6,738 nt of DNA from Actinomycetota bacterium (GTDB taxonomy: Bacteria; Actinomycetota; Actinomycetes; Nanopelagicales; Nanopelagicaceae): the NCBI GenBank assembly GCA_947494085.1, contig CANLTP010000051.1, forward strand, positions 1-6,738, written 5' to 3'. Under the pieces are notes generated by a model. It saw only the letters and a list, made by a program, of their open reading frames with translations, was not told the origin of the DNA and made no database searches. Every line of letters starts with the position of its first letter. Positions within the stretch are counted from its first letter, which is position 1. Position numbers and translations under genes: made by a program. Below are positions 1 through 6,333 of this stretch, in pieces.

Positions 1-555
1 TGCTGGCCCTTTACCACCACGGCCTTTTAACTTAACTTTGGCGCCATCGTTAATTCCACCTGGGATTCGAGTTGTTACTGAATTAGTTTTTCCGCCTTGT
101 GGTGCAAGTTTTAGATCCAACTCGGTTCCATAAATTGAATCTCTAAATGAAATTGTTGTGGTTGCTGCTAAATCTTGACCACGTCTTGGTCCATGTCCAG
201 CACCAAAAATTGTTCCAAAAATATCTTGGGAACCGCCACCGCCAAATAGATCTGAAAAGTCTGCACCTTGAAATCCGCCGCTGCCGAAATTAGGGCCGCT
301 TTGTGGAATTCGGCCGCCTTTAAAAGCTTCACGCATCTCGTCATATTCAGCGCGCTTCTTATCATCTGACAAGACTTCGTAGGCTTCAGATACAGATTTG
401 AATTTCTCTTCAAGCTTCTTATCACCTTTAGTTTTATCAGGGTGGAGCTCTCTAGCCAGCTTTCGATACTGCTTTTTAACAGCGGCAGCATCATCGCTTT
501 TCTTGACGCCAAGGATTAGATACAAATCTTTCTCGTATAAATCCTTGGCGGCCAT
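1..555 (-). CDS. dnaJ: DnaJ-family co-chaperone (Hsp40) without zinc finger, 3' part cut by window edge
   Basis: Hsp40 co-chaperone that delivers unfolded clients to DnaK and stimulates its ATPase in the cytoplasm. The first 185 residues are visible. The J domain covers about residues 10-75 with the essential HPD motif at 38-40. A Gly/Phe-rich linker follows at about 80-124 (repeated FGG, FG and GGG). The first C-terminal beta domain starts at GQDL (126) and includes the RIPGGINDG motif that normally follows the zinc finger. The N-terminus MAAKDLYEKD resembles the actinobacterial DnaJ1 of dnaK operons, but the four CxxCxGxG repeats expected around residues 151-160 are absent, so this is a type II (CbpA-like) layout. 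The start at 555 has an AGGA ribosome site 6 nt upstream. It lies 12 bp after the grpE stop, so it is co-transcribed with dnaK-grpE. The C-terminal half lies outside the window. Confidence 0.93.
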   Translation of the reverse strand, partial: MAAKDLYEKDLYLILGVKKSDDAAAVKKQYRKLARELHPDKTKGDKKLEEKFKSVSEAYEVLSDDKKRAEYDEMREAFKGGRIPQSGPNFGSGGFQGADFSDLFGGGGSQDIFGTIFGAGHGPRRGQDLAATTTISFRDSIYGTELDLKLAPQGGKTNSVTTRIPGGINDGAKVKLKGRGGKGPA

Positions 556-567
556 TTTATTTCCTAA

Positions 568-1071
568 TTAGTTTTCTGGATCTGTAACTGCGACTCGAGC
601 TGGGCGGATTACCCGTTCTTTAAATTTAAAACCAGGTTGTAAAACTTGAGTCACTAAAGTTTCACTTACATCTGGTGAAGTCGCGTGCATTAGAGCCTCA
701 TGAATATTTGGATCAAATGCCACATCGACATCTGCAAATTGCGATAGCCCAAGTTTGGTTGTAATTGCTTGAAGCTGGTCGGCAACCGCTTTGAAACCAC
801 CAGTAAGTTCACCATGCTCTTCTGCTCTAGAAATATCATCTAAAACTGGAAGTAGTTCCGATAAAACTATTGCTGTGGTTATTTCGTTTGCGGTGATGCG
901 ATCTCGATCAACTCGCTTGCGGTAATTGGCATACTCGGCTTGAACTCTTTGTAGGTCTGAAGTTAAAACTGCAACTTCATCTACTACGACTTCAGCAAGT
1001 GCTTCATCTACCGCATCAGAGAGTTCTTTGTCAGAACTCTCTGGCGATGTGTTCTCAGAATCGTTTGTCAC
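568..1071 (-). CDS. grpE: GrpE nucleotide exchange factor
   Basis: Nucleotide exchange factor that dimerises and releases ADP from DnaK, resetting the chaperone cycle. The 167-residue product has an acidic, low-complexity N-terminus (about 1-35), a helical coiled-coil segment (about 36-85: [19 protein letters not shown]), and the C-terminal beta domain with the family signature [10 protein letters not shown]...FDPNIHEAL (91-126), ending in [17 protein letters not shown]. It is shorter than many actinobacterial GrpE proteins (over 200 residues), with the shortening in the disordered N-terminus. The start is GTG; its last two bases are shared with the TGA stop of dnaK (GTGA, 1068-1071). There is no strong ribosome site, only a purine-rich GAAGAAAG stretch inside dnaK, so translational coupling to dnaK is likely. 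No other plausible start exists before the conserved domain. Confidence 0.97.
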   Translation of the reverse strand: MTNDSENTSPESSDKELSDAVDEALAEVVVDEVAVLTSDLQRVQAEYANYRKRVDRDRITANEITTAIVLSELLPVLDDISRAEEHGELTGGFKAVADQLQAITTKLGLSQFADVDVAFDPNIHEALMHATSPDVSETLVTQVLQPGFKFKERVIRPARVAVTDPEN

Positions 1072-2891
1072 TTACTTTCTTCAACAATCTCTGCATCTTC
1101 AACACCATCATCTGCTTGTGGTGCTTCAGCTGATGCGGCGTTGGCTGCATAAAGCGCAGCGCCTAGTTGTTGAGAGAGTTCGCTAACTTTTTCGGTTGCG
1201 GATTTGATTGCTGGAAGATCAGTTCCTTCGAGCGCCTTCTTCAAATCTGCAATTGCGGTTTCAACTTCGCCGCGCTTTTCAGCGTTTTCACCTTCGGTGA
1301 ATTTTTCAGCGTTATCTTTTAAGAACTTCTCTGTTTGATAAACAAGTGAGTCACCAGTGTTGCGAACTTCAGCTTCTTCGCGACGTTGCTTATCTTCATC
1401 TGCATGTGCTTCGGCATCCTTCATCATGCGATCAATTTCTTCTTTAGAAAGAGCTGACCCGCCGGTGATTGTCATCGACTGTTCTTTTCCGGTGCCAAGA
1501 TCTTTTGCAGACACGTGAACGATTCCATTTGCATCAATATCGAATGTGACTTCGACTTGTGGAATTCCACGTGGTGCAGGTGCAATTCCAGTTAGTTCAA
1601 ACATTCCTAGCCGCTTGTTATAAGCAGCCATTTCACGCTCGCCTTGAAAGGCTTGGATTTGAACTGCTGGTTGATTGTCGTCAGCGGTTGTAAAGATTTC
1701 AGAACGCTTTGTTGGGATAGTTGTATTGCGTTCAATCAACTTAGTCATAACGCCGCCCTTAGTTTCGATACCAAGAGATAGTGGAGTTACATCTAGTAGT
1801 AGAACATCTTTAACTTCACCCTTTAGAACACCAGCTTGTAGCGCTGCACCAACTGCAACAACTTCATCTGGGTTAACGCCCTTATTTGGCTCTTTTCCGC
1901 CAGTTAAATCACGAACTAGATCAACAACTGCTGGCATACGAGTAGAACCGCCAACTAGAACTACGTGATCGATATCTGCAATTGGAATTCCGGCATCCTT
2001 TAATACGGACTGGAATGGCTTCTTGCATCGATCTAATAAATCTGCAGTCAAACCTTGGAATTGGGCACGAGTGACTGTCTCATCTAAGAAAAGTGGATTC
2101 TTCTCAGCATCAACAGTTATGTAAGGAAGGTTGATTGAAGTTTGTTGAGATGAAGATAATTCAATCTTTGCTTTTTCGGCAGCTTCGCGAACGCGTTGCA
2201 TTGCCATCTTGTCTTTTGTTAAATCGATTCCGTTCTTTGCGGCAAAAGTTTTAATTAACGAATCAACTAGTGCTTGATCCCAGTCATCGCCACCAAGATT
2301 GTTATCTCCGTTGGTTGCCTTAACCTCCACAACACCGTCGCCGATTTCTAGAAGTGAAACGTCGAAGGTTCCGCCACCAAGGTCGAAAACTAAAATTGTT
2401 TGTTCAGCATCGCCCTTGTCCAAACCATATGCAAGTGCTGCAGCGGTTGGCTCGTTAACAATACGCAGAACATTTAAGCCCGCAATTTCGCCAGCTTCTT
2501 TTGTTGCTTGTCGTTGTGCATCGTTGAAGTATGCAGGAACTGTAATTACTGCATCAGTAACTGTGTCTCCAAGAAAACTTTCAGCATCGCGCTTTAACTT
2601 CATCAGGATGCGAGCGCTGATTTCTTGTGGTGTGTATTTCTTTCCATCAATATCCATGTTCCAGCTTGTGCCCATGTGGCGCTTTACGGAACGGATTGTT
2701 CGTTCAACGTTTGTAACTGATTGACGTTTCGCAACTTCACCGACAAGAACTTCGCCATTCTTAGCGAAGGCAACGATCGATGGGGTTGTCCGAGCGCCCT
2801 CTGCGTTTGTGATTACAGATGGCTCGCCACCTTCTAATAAAGATACGCAACTGTTTGTAGTTCCTAAGTCGATTCCAACTGCTCTAGCCAT
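1068..2891 (-). CDS. dnaK: Molecular chaperone DnaK (Hsp70)
   Basis: ATP-dependent cytoplasmic chaperone, 607 residues from the chosen start. The nucleotide-binding domain (about 1-360) carries all three Hsp70 signatures: IDLGTTNS (7-14), [14 protein letters not shown] (168-181) and [13 protein letters not shown] (310-322). The interdomain linker [12 protein letters not shown] is at 362-373, the beta substrate-binding domain at about 375-480 and the helical lid at about 481-585. A short acidic tail ends [11 protein letters not shown] longer reading frame reaches 2915, but those eight extra codons contain the AAGGAG ribosome site (2900-2905), which sits 8 nt before the ATG at 2891. The protein would then begin [12 protein letters not shown] as in its relatives. 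It is first gene of the operon dnaK-grpE-dnaJ and overlaps grpE by 4 bp. Heat-shock control by an HspR-type repressor is inferred from the upstream HAIR-like repeat. Confidence 0.98.
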   Translation of the reverse strand: MARAVGIDLGTTNSCVSLLEGGEPSVITNAEGARTTPSIVAFAKNGEVLVGEVAKRQSVTNVERTIRSVKRHMGTSWNMDIDGKKYTPQEISARILMKLKRDAESFLGDTVTDAVITVPAYFNDAQRQATKEAGEIAGLNVLRIVNEPTAAALAYGLDKGDAEQTILVFDLGGGTFDVSLLEIGDGVVEVKATNGDNNLGGDDWDQALVDSLIKTFAAKNGIDLTKDKMAMQRVREAAEKAKIELSSSQQTSINLPYITVDAEKNPLFLDETVTRAQFQGLTADLLDRCKKPFQSVLKDAGIPIADIDHVVLVGGSTRMPAVVDLVRDLTGGKEPNKGVNPDEVVAVGAALQAGVLKGEVKDVLLLDVTPLSLGIETKGGVMTKLIERNTTIPTKRSEIFTTADDNQPAVQIQAFQGEREMAAYNKRLGMFELTGIAPAPRGIPQVEVTFDIDANGIVHVSAKDLGTGKEQSMTITGGSALSKEEIDRMMKDAEAHADEDKQRREEAEVRNTGDSLVYQTEKFLKDNAEKFTEGENAEKRGEVETAIADLKKALEGTDLPAIKSATEKVSELSQQLGAALYAANAASAEAPQADDGVEDAEIVEESK

Positions 2892-2899
2892 TTTTATTG

Positions 2900-2905
2900 C
2901 TCCTT
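2900..2905 (-). promoter_or_regulatory. Ribosome binding site that fixes the dnaK start
   Basis: On the minus strand this reads AAGGAG, a near-perfect Shine-Dalgarno sequence with 8 nt to the ATG at 2891. It lies inside the longer open frame that begins at 2915, so it argues for the shorter protein. Confidence 0.85.
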
Positions 2906-2944
2906 TTTTCCTCATTCAGCCTGTTTTTGACCGGCTATGGTCGA

Positions 2945-2973
2945 ATTCTTGTCCTTGAGTCGCTCGATGTCAA
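2945..2973 (-). promoter_or_regulatory. Candidate housekeeping-sigma promoter of the dnaK operon
   Basis: Minus strand: a perfect -35 hexamer TTGACA (2973-2968), a 17-bp spacer, then AAGAAT (2950-2945), which matches the -10 consensus TATAAT at 4 of 6 positions including the key second A and final T. Transcription would start near 2938, giving a leader of about 45-50 nt before the dnaK ATG. The -35 abuts the HAIR-like repeat at 2977-2997 and is covered by the weaker one at 2954-2974, a sensible layout for a repressor that blocks RNA polymerase. Predicted from sequence only. Confidence 0.6.
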
Positions 2974-2974
2974 A
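2954..2974. promoter_or_regulatory. Second, degenerate HAIR-like site
   Basis: A perfect left half-site CTTGAGT (2954-2960) is followed after exactly 7 bp by TGTCAAA (2968-2974), which matches only 4 of 7 bases of the right half-site ACTCAAG. It overlaps the -35 and spacer of the proposed dnaK promoter. It may be a secondary HspR site occupied cooperatively with the better site 23 bp away; the poor right half keeps confidence low. Confidence 0.4.
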
Positions 2975-2976
2975 AG

Positions 2977-2997
2977 ATTGAGTCGAACTGGCTCAAG
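2977..2997. promoter_or_regulatory. HspR operator (HAIR-like inverted repeat)
   Basis: The plus strand reads ATTGAGT-N7-GCTCAAG. The actinobacterial HAIR element bound by HspR is CTTGAGT-N7-ACTCAAG, so this matches 12 of 14 fixed positions with the correct 7-bp spacer, and its two mismatches are at the outer and inner edges of the half-sites. It lies directly upstream of the dnaK -35. HspR normally represses the dnaK operon together with DnaK as co-repressor. The hspR gene itself is not in the window and could lie downstream of dnaJ. The site could also influence the divergent plus-strand gene. Confidence 0.75.
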
Positions 2998-3002
2998 TTG
3001 AG

Positions 3003-3066
3003 TCATCCAGGTAACGCCTGGGTTGAGCGGGATATTCCCGTGAGTTCGCGGGGATGGGCTCTAGCC
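3003..3066 (+). promoter_or_regulatory. GC-rich cluster of short inverted repeats upstream of the Fe-S gene
   Basis: Within about 60 bp there are several possible helices: CCAGG-taacg-CCTGG (3007-3021); CGGGA-tat-TCCCG (3028-3040); CCCGTG-AGTT-CGCGGG (3037-3052, one G-U pair), which shares its left arm with the previous one; GGC-TCTA-GCC (3057-3066); and a long-range CATCC (3004-3008) with GGATG (3052-3056). Some are mutually exclusive. This could be a structured 5' leader, a set of operator dyads, or a by-product of high local GC. I do not recognise a known riboswitch class in it. Confidence 0.3.
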
Positions 3067-3067
3067 T
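3062..3067 (+). promoter_or_regulatory. Possible -10 element for a leaderless transcript
   Basis: TAGCCT fits the actinobacterial -10 pattern TANNNT and ends 6 bp before the ATG at 3074, the spacing expected when transcription begins at the start codon. The ATG lacks a Shine-Dalgarno sequence, which fits leaderless translation, common in Actinobacteria. There is no clear -35. This competes with the idea that the upstream inverted repeats are a transcribed leader. Confidence 0.35.
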
Positions 3068-3073
3068 TCTCTC

Positions 3074-5056
3074 ATGAACTCCGGAATGAATTACGTAGCC
3101 ATCGTCCTGTATCTATTCACGGCCGTTGGTATCGGCTTCTTCCTCCTGAAGGGGCGCGAGATGTATCGGCGCATTTCTGCCGGCCAGAGCGACCCAGCTA
3201 GGTTTTTAAATAAAGGCGCACGCGCGAAGACGATGGCTAAAGAAATTTTGCTTCATACCAGAATGCTTCGCTTTACCGGATCGGCAATCGCACATTGGTT
3301 TGTAATGATTGGTTTCGTAGCGCTACTTGGCACACTGATTACTGCATACGGTCAAATACTTGATGCCTCTTTTGTTATTCCAGTTATCGGAACTTGGGCT
3401 CCATATCGTTATTTTGTTTTAGCTGTTGCCTGGTCAGCTGCAATCGGAATTGTTACGTTGATTGTAATTCGGATTGCTACAAAGTTTTTTCATAAGAGTC
3501 GTACTTCAAGGTTTCTTGGTTCTAGATCGCTAAAAGCTTATTACGTTGAAGCAACTGTTCTGGCTGTCGTAGTTTGTGTAATTACTTTGGATTATCTAGA
3601 ACATCAATACTATGTAGATGCCACGGCGGTTCAAACTGTTGCTGCAATTAAAATTTGGGTTTCAGTAATGTGGTTCGTTGTAATTTCAAGTGATTTAACA
3701 ATGGGTGTTGCTTGGCATCGCTTCTTAGCGCCATTTAATATTTTCTTTAAACGTAATCTAGATTCCAGGCCAGCACTTGGTGAATTACCAGAAATGATTT
3801 CGCATGGAAAGCCAATTGACTTCGAAGATCCAAAGGAAGATGATGTCTTTGGAATTGGAAAGAGTGCAGACATTTCATGGAAAGGCTTGCTTGATATGGC
3901 GAGCTGCACCGAATGCGGCCGTTGCCAATCACAATGTCCGGCTTGGCATACCGATAAACCGCTTTCGCCAAAGTTATTAATTATGGCGATGCGAGATCAT
4001 GCGCTTTCAAATGTTCCTGTTGATGGGAGCGAAGAAAAAATTGTTGGAAATATTATTTCTCCTGAAGTTCTTTGGTCTTGCACAACATGTGGCGCTTGCG
4101 TTGAAGAGTGCCCGGTAGATATCGAACATATTGATCACATCGTAAATATGCGTCGTTTTCAGGTCTTGGTTGAATCCGAATTCCCATCAGAACTTGGCGG
4201 GACCTTTAGAAACCTAGAGAAAACCGGTAATCCGTGGGGCTCTAATCGAGCTGATCGCAACGCTTGGATTGCTGAGTGCGACTTCCCTGTAACGGTAATT
4301 GAAAATGAAATTCCAGAAAATATCGAATACTTATTCTGGGTTGGTTGTGCTGGTGCATATGAAGAGCGCGCAAAGAAAACCACAAAAGCAGTCGCTGAAC
4401 TTTTATATATGTCCGGAACCACCTTTGGTGTTCTGGGGCAACGCGAAACCTGCAGCGGAGATCCCGCCCGCCGATCTGGAAATGAATTCCTGTATCAAAT
4501 ACTTTCGCGAGAAAATATTGAAACCTTGCAACAAACCTTTGGTACTCGTGGTGTGAAAAAAGTTGTAGTTACCTGTCCCCATTGCTTCACAACTATTGGT
4601 CGCGATTACAAACAACAGGGCTTTGAATTGCAGATGGTTCATCACACACAACTACTAAATCAATTGATTAAAGAGGGGAAGCTTAAAACTTCACCACATA
4701 AGAGTGATGCAACACTTACTTATCACGACCCTTGTTATCTAGGTCGCCATAACCAAATTTATCAACCACCTCGCGAACTCTTGGAATCAACTGGAGTTGA
4801 AGTTACCGAGATGCCACGTAATCAAGAACGTTCATTCTGCTGCGGCGCCGGTGGGGGACGCATGTGGATGGAAGAAACAATTGGAACTCTAATTAACTTA
4901 AATCGAGTTGATGAGGCGATTGCTACTGAAGTTAAAGAAGTAGCAGTAGCTTGTCCGTTCTGCCGAATAATGGTTAGCGATGGAATGACTGCTCGTGAAT
5001 CAGATATTGGCGTGTTGGATGTTGCTCAAGTTCTCTTGCGAAATATTAAAGGGTAA
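3074..5056 (+). CDS. etfD: Membrane-anchored Fe-S/CCG-domain oxidoreductase, EtfD (Rv0338c)-like
   Basis: A 660-residue inner-membrane electron-transfer protein. About five membrane helices come first (about 6-25, 71-92, 110-135, 157-175, 190-212), with histidines such as H74 and H177 that could ligate heme as in NarI-type anchors. Two 4Fe-4S motifs follow: C278, C281, C284, C288-P and C336, C339, C342, C346-P. Then come two HdrD-type CCG domains. The first has C425, a modified TC-SGD at 459-462 and CPHC (501-504); the second has C554, CCG (589-591) and CPFC (627-630). Mycobacterial Rv0338c has this architecture and is thought to pass electrons from electron-transfer flavoprotein (EtfBA) to the quinone pool during acyl-CoA oxidation; that role is inferred here from family. 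No etfAB genes are visible nearby. An in-frame stop at 3062 rules out an earlier start; Met5 (3086) is the alternative. Its 3' end overlaps the convergent rhomboid gene by 31 bp. The first roughly 50 codons are GC-richer than the rest. Confidence 0.88.
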   Translation: MNSGMNYVAIVLYLFTAVGIGFFLLKGREMYRRISAGQSDPARFLNKGARAKTMAKEILLHTRMLRFTGSAIAHWFVMIGFVALLGTLITAYGQILDASFVIPVIGTWAPYRYFVLAVAWSAAIGIVTLIVIRIATKFFHKSRTSRFLGSRSLKAYYVEATVLAVVVCVITLDYLEHQYYVDATAVQTVAAIKIWVSVMWFVVISSDLTMGVAWHRFLAPFNIFFKRNLDSRPALGELPEMISHGKPIDFEDPKEDDVFGIGKSADISWKGLLDMASCTECGRCQSQCPAWHTDKPLSPKLLIMAMRDHALSNVPVDGSEEKIVGNIISPEVLWSCTTCGACVEECPVDIEHIDHIVNMRRFQVLVESEFPSELGGTFRNLEKTGNPWGSNRADRNAWIAECDFPVTVIENEIPENIEYLFWVGCAGAYEERAKKTTKAVAELLYMSGTTFGVLGQRETCSGDPARRSGNEFLYQILSRENIETLQQTFGTRGVKKVVVTCPHCFTTIGRDYKQQGFELQMVHHTQLLNQLIKEGKLKTSPHKSDATLTYHDPCYLGRHNQIYQPPRELLESTGVEVTEMPRNQERSFCCGAGGGRMWMEETIGTLINLNRVDEAIATEVKEVAVACPFCRIMVSDGMTARESDIGVLDVAQVLLRNIKG

Positions 5057-5592
5057 GTAATTACTAAACCTGCTACTAAACCACCAATATGTGCGCGCCA
5101 GTCAATTCCAGAGATGGTGAAAGTCATTAATAAGTTAACGATGATCACTCCGGCAATGTTCTGATAATTAGCCCCAGCTTTTTTACCGATTGCAAAGAGG
5201 GCGCCAAATAACCCATAGACTGCACCTGATGCGCCAACTGCATAAATATTCTCAGGACCGAAATAAAGTGAGGTGGCAGAAGCCGCTAATAATGAGCCTA
5301 GAAAAATGATCCCAAAACGAAATTTCCCAACAAATTCTTCTACTGGGGTTCCGATTGAATAAAGCGCCAACATATTAAAGACCAAGTGCAACCAACCGGC
5401 ATGTGTAAGTGCAACAGTAAATAGGCGCCACCACTGCCCAGTGTAAACACCTGGGAAATATCCATTTACGTAATTTCCACCGTGGATGAGAGCGAATTGA
5501 GTCTCTAGTTCTGGAAATACAAATTGGGTAAGTAGAAAAGTGCCAGAGATTAAAACAATCAAACTCGTTGTGAGTGATTGCTTCTGATTCAT
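5026..5592 (-). CDS. Rhomboid-family intramembrane serine protease
   Basis: Integral membrane protease of 188 residues that would cleave transmembrane helices of other proteins within the membrane. The catalytic dyad is complete: Ser122 in GASG (120-123) and His168 in AHIGG. Supporting family features are the WWR motif (54-56), H64-x4-H69-x3-N73 (oxyanion and structural residues), and about six hydrophobic helices (about 8-26, 58-80, 93-110, 116-136, 146-161, 168-184). This is the minimal six-helix core, without the N-terminal zinc-binding extension or the seventh helix of some actinobacterial homologues. The start is 4 bp after the stop of the cyclophilin gene, with only a weak AGAG ribosome site, so it is probably translated from the same transcript. 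Its last ten codons and stop lie antisense to the end of the Fe-S gene. The substrate cannot be inferred from the sequence. Confidence 0.93.
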   Translation of the reverse strand: MNQKQSLTTSLIVLISGTFLLTQFVFPELETQFALIHGGNYVNGYFPGVYTGQWWRLFTVALTHAGWLHLVFNMLALYSIGTPVEEFVGKFRFGIIFLGSLLAASATSLYFGPENIYAVGASGAVYGLFGALFAIGKKAGANYQNIAGVIIVNLLMTFTISGIDWRAHIGGLVAGLVITYPLIFRKRT

Positions 5593-5596
5593 AGTT

Positions 5597-6109
5597 TTAC
5601 TCTGAGATTGTTACGGTGTTAATTTTTACAGCTTGAACTGGGCGATCTTGGCCACCAGTTTTAACTGCGCCAATTGCATCAACAACCTTCTTTGATGCTT
5701 CGTCCTTTACCTCACCAAAAATTGTGTGCTTGCGATTTAACCAAGCTGTTTCGGCAACTGTAATAAAGAATTGTGAACCGTTTGTTCCTGGTCCGGCATT
5801 TGCCATTGCAAGAATGTATGGGCGATCGAAAGCTAATTCACCATGAAATTCGTCAGCGAATTGGTAACCCGGTCCGCCAGTTCCATTACCAAGTGGATCT
5901 CCACCTTGGATCATGAAGTTTGCGATTACGCGGTGGAATACAGTTCCGTCATAAAGATTCTTTGAAGTTTTTTCGCCAGTGATTGGATCAACCCATTCGC
6001 GCTTACCGGTTGCAAGTTCAACAAAGTTTGCAACTGTTTTTGGTGCGTGATTTGGAAACAAATCAATTTTGATGTCGCCCATGCTTGTGTGAAGTGTTGC
6101 TGTTGACAT
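5597..6109 (-). CDS. ppiA: Cyclophilin-type peptidyl-prolyl cis-trans isomerase
   Basis: Catalyses cis-trans isomerisation of peptide bonds before proline and assists folding. The 170 residues form a single cyclophilin domain with no signal peptide, so it is cytoplasmic. Signature [14 protein letters not shown] is at 58-71. Active-site residues equivalent to human CypA are present: R60, F65, M66, Q68, Q113 and F115 in NGSQFFI, W123 (cyclosporin-contact Trp) and H128. A loop at about 35-52 ([14 protein letters not shown]) is longer than in CypA, as is common in actinobacterial PpiA. The start at 6109 is supported by AAAGGG 5 nt upstream (6115-6120). The order gyrA, tRNA-Ile, tRNA-Ala, ppiA matches the layout near the replication origin in mycobacteria, which supports the symbol. 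The rhomboid gene follows after 4 bp. Confidence 0.97.
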   Translation of the reverse strand: MSTATLHTSMGDIKIDLFPNHAPKTVANFVELATGKREWVDPITGEKTSKNLYDGTVFHRVIANFMIQGGDPLGNGTGGPGYQFADEFHGELAFDRPYILAMANAGPGTNGSQFFITVAETAWLNRKHTIFGEVKDEASKKVVDAIGAVKTGGQDRPVQAVKINTVTISE

Positions 6110-6159
6110 GTCTGCCCTTTCGGTGGCTTTTTGTAATTAAAATTTAAACTTGTTACGAG

Positions 6160-6187
6160 AAATTTGTGGAGACAAATTTGTGGAGAC
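6160..6187. repeat. Perfect 14-bp tandem repeat duplicating the tRNA-Ala 3' end
   Basis: The unit AAATTTGTGGAGAC occurs at 6160-6173 and again immediately at 6174-6187. On the tRNA strand each copy contains GTCTCCA, the last seven bases of tRNA-Ala (acceptor strand and discriminator), followed by CAAATTT. Only the copy at 6174-6187 belongs to the intact tRNA; the other is an extra 3' end downstream of it. Replication slippage or a small tandem duplication is the simplest origin. Confidence 0.9.
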
Positions 6188-6253
6188 CAGGGGAATCGAA
6201 CCCCTAACCCCCGCCTTGCAAAGGCGGTGCTCTACCAATTGAGCTAGGTCCCC
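6181..6253 (-). tRNA. tRNA-Ala (anticodon TGC)
   Basis: A complete 73-nt cloverleaf on the minus strand. Acceptor GGGGACC pairs with GGTCTCC and includes the G3-U70 wobble pair that identifies alanine tRNAs. The D arm contains GCTC...GAGC, and the anticodon stem CCGCC/GGCGG encloses TTTGCAA with anticodon TGC. The T arm reads AGGGGTTCGATTCCCCT. Discriminator is A73, and the next bases are CAA, so the CCA end is not encoded. It decodes GCN alanine codons, mainly GCA. It pairs with tRNA-Ile just upstream, the usual arrangement downstream of gyrA in Actinobacteria. Confidence 0.97.
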
Positions 6254-6333
6254 GCGTTCTGCGGGTAAGTGGCGCAACCTTATCTAAAGATTGCTCACTT
6301 ATTAAATCTGTAAAACGCGTTAATTAACACGAT

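Noticed and set aside
168..512. A 114-codon minus-strand frame within dnaJ
   Set aside because: It is a shadow of dnaJ, whose real frame shows the J domain and HPD motif.
1675..2724. Open frames of 97 and 141 codons on the plus strand, antisense to dnaK
   Set aside because: Frames opposite dnaK are a well-known artefact of its codon bias; they have no ribosome sites and no recognisable domain.
2892..2915. An eight-codon N-terminal extension of DnaK (MRKKGAIK)
   Set aside because: It contains the AAGGAG ribosome site and is not part of the conserved Hsp70 N-terminus.
2998..3201. A 67-codon plus-strand open frame before and across the start of the Fe-S gene
   Set aside because: It overlaps the conserved membrane protein in another frame and owes its length to the GC-rich patch; there is no family resemblance.
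454..5000. Substitution of the first CCG motif (TC-SGD) in the Fe-S protein as a broken cofactor site
   Set aside because: The first of the two CCG repeats commonly has this altered form in the Rv0338c-like family, and the second repeat is intact.
6254..6333. Promoter for tRNA-Ala in the gap between the tRNAs, and the palindromes AACGCGTT and TTAATTAA
   Set aside because: A TTTACA hexamer is present but no -10 sits at proper spacing; the palindromes are short and expected in AT-rich spacer.
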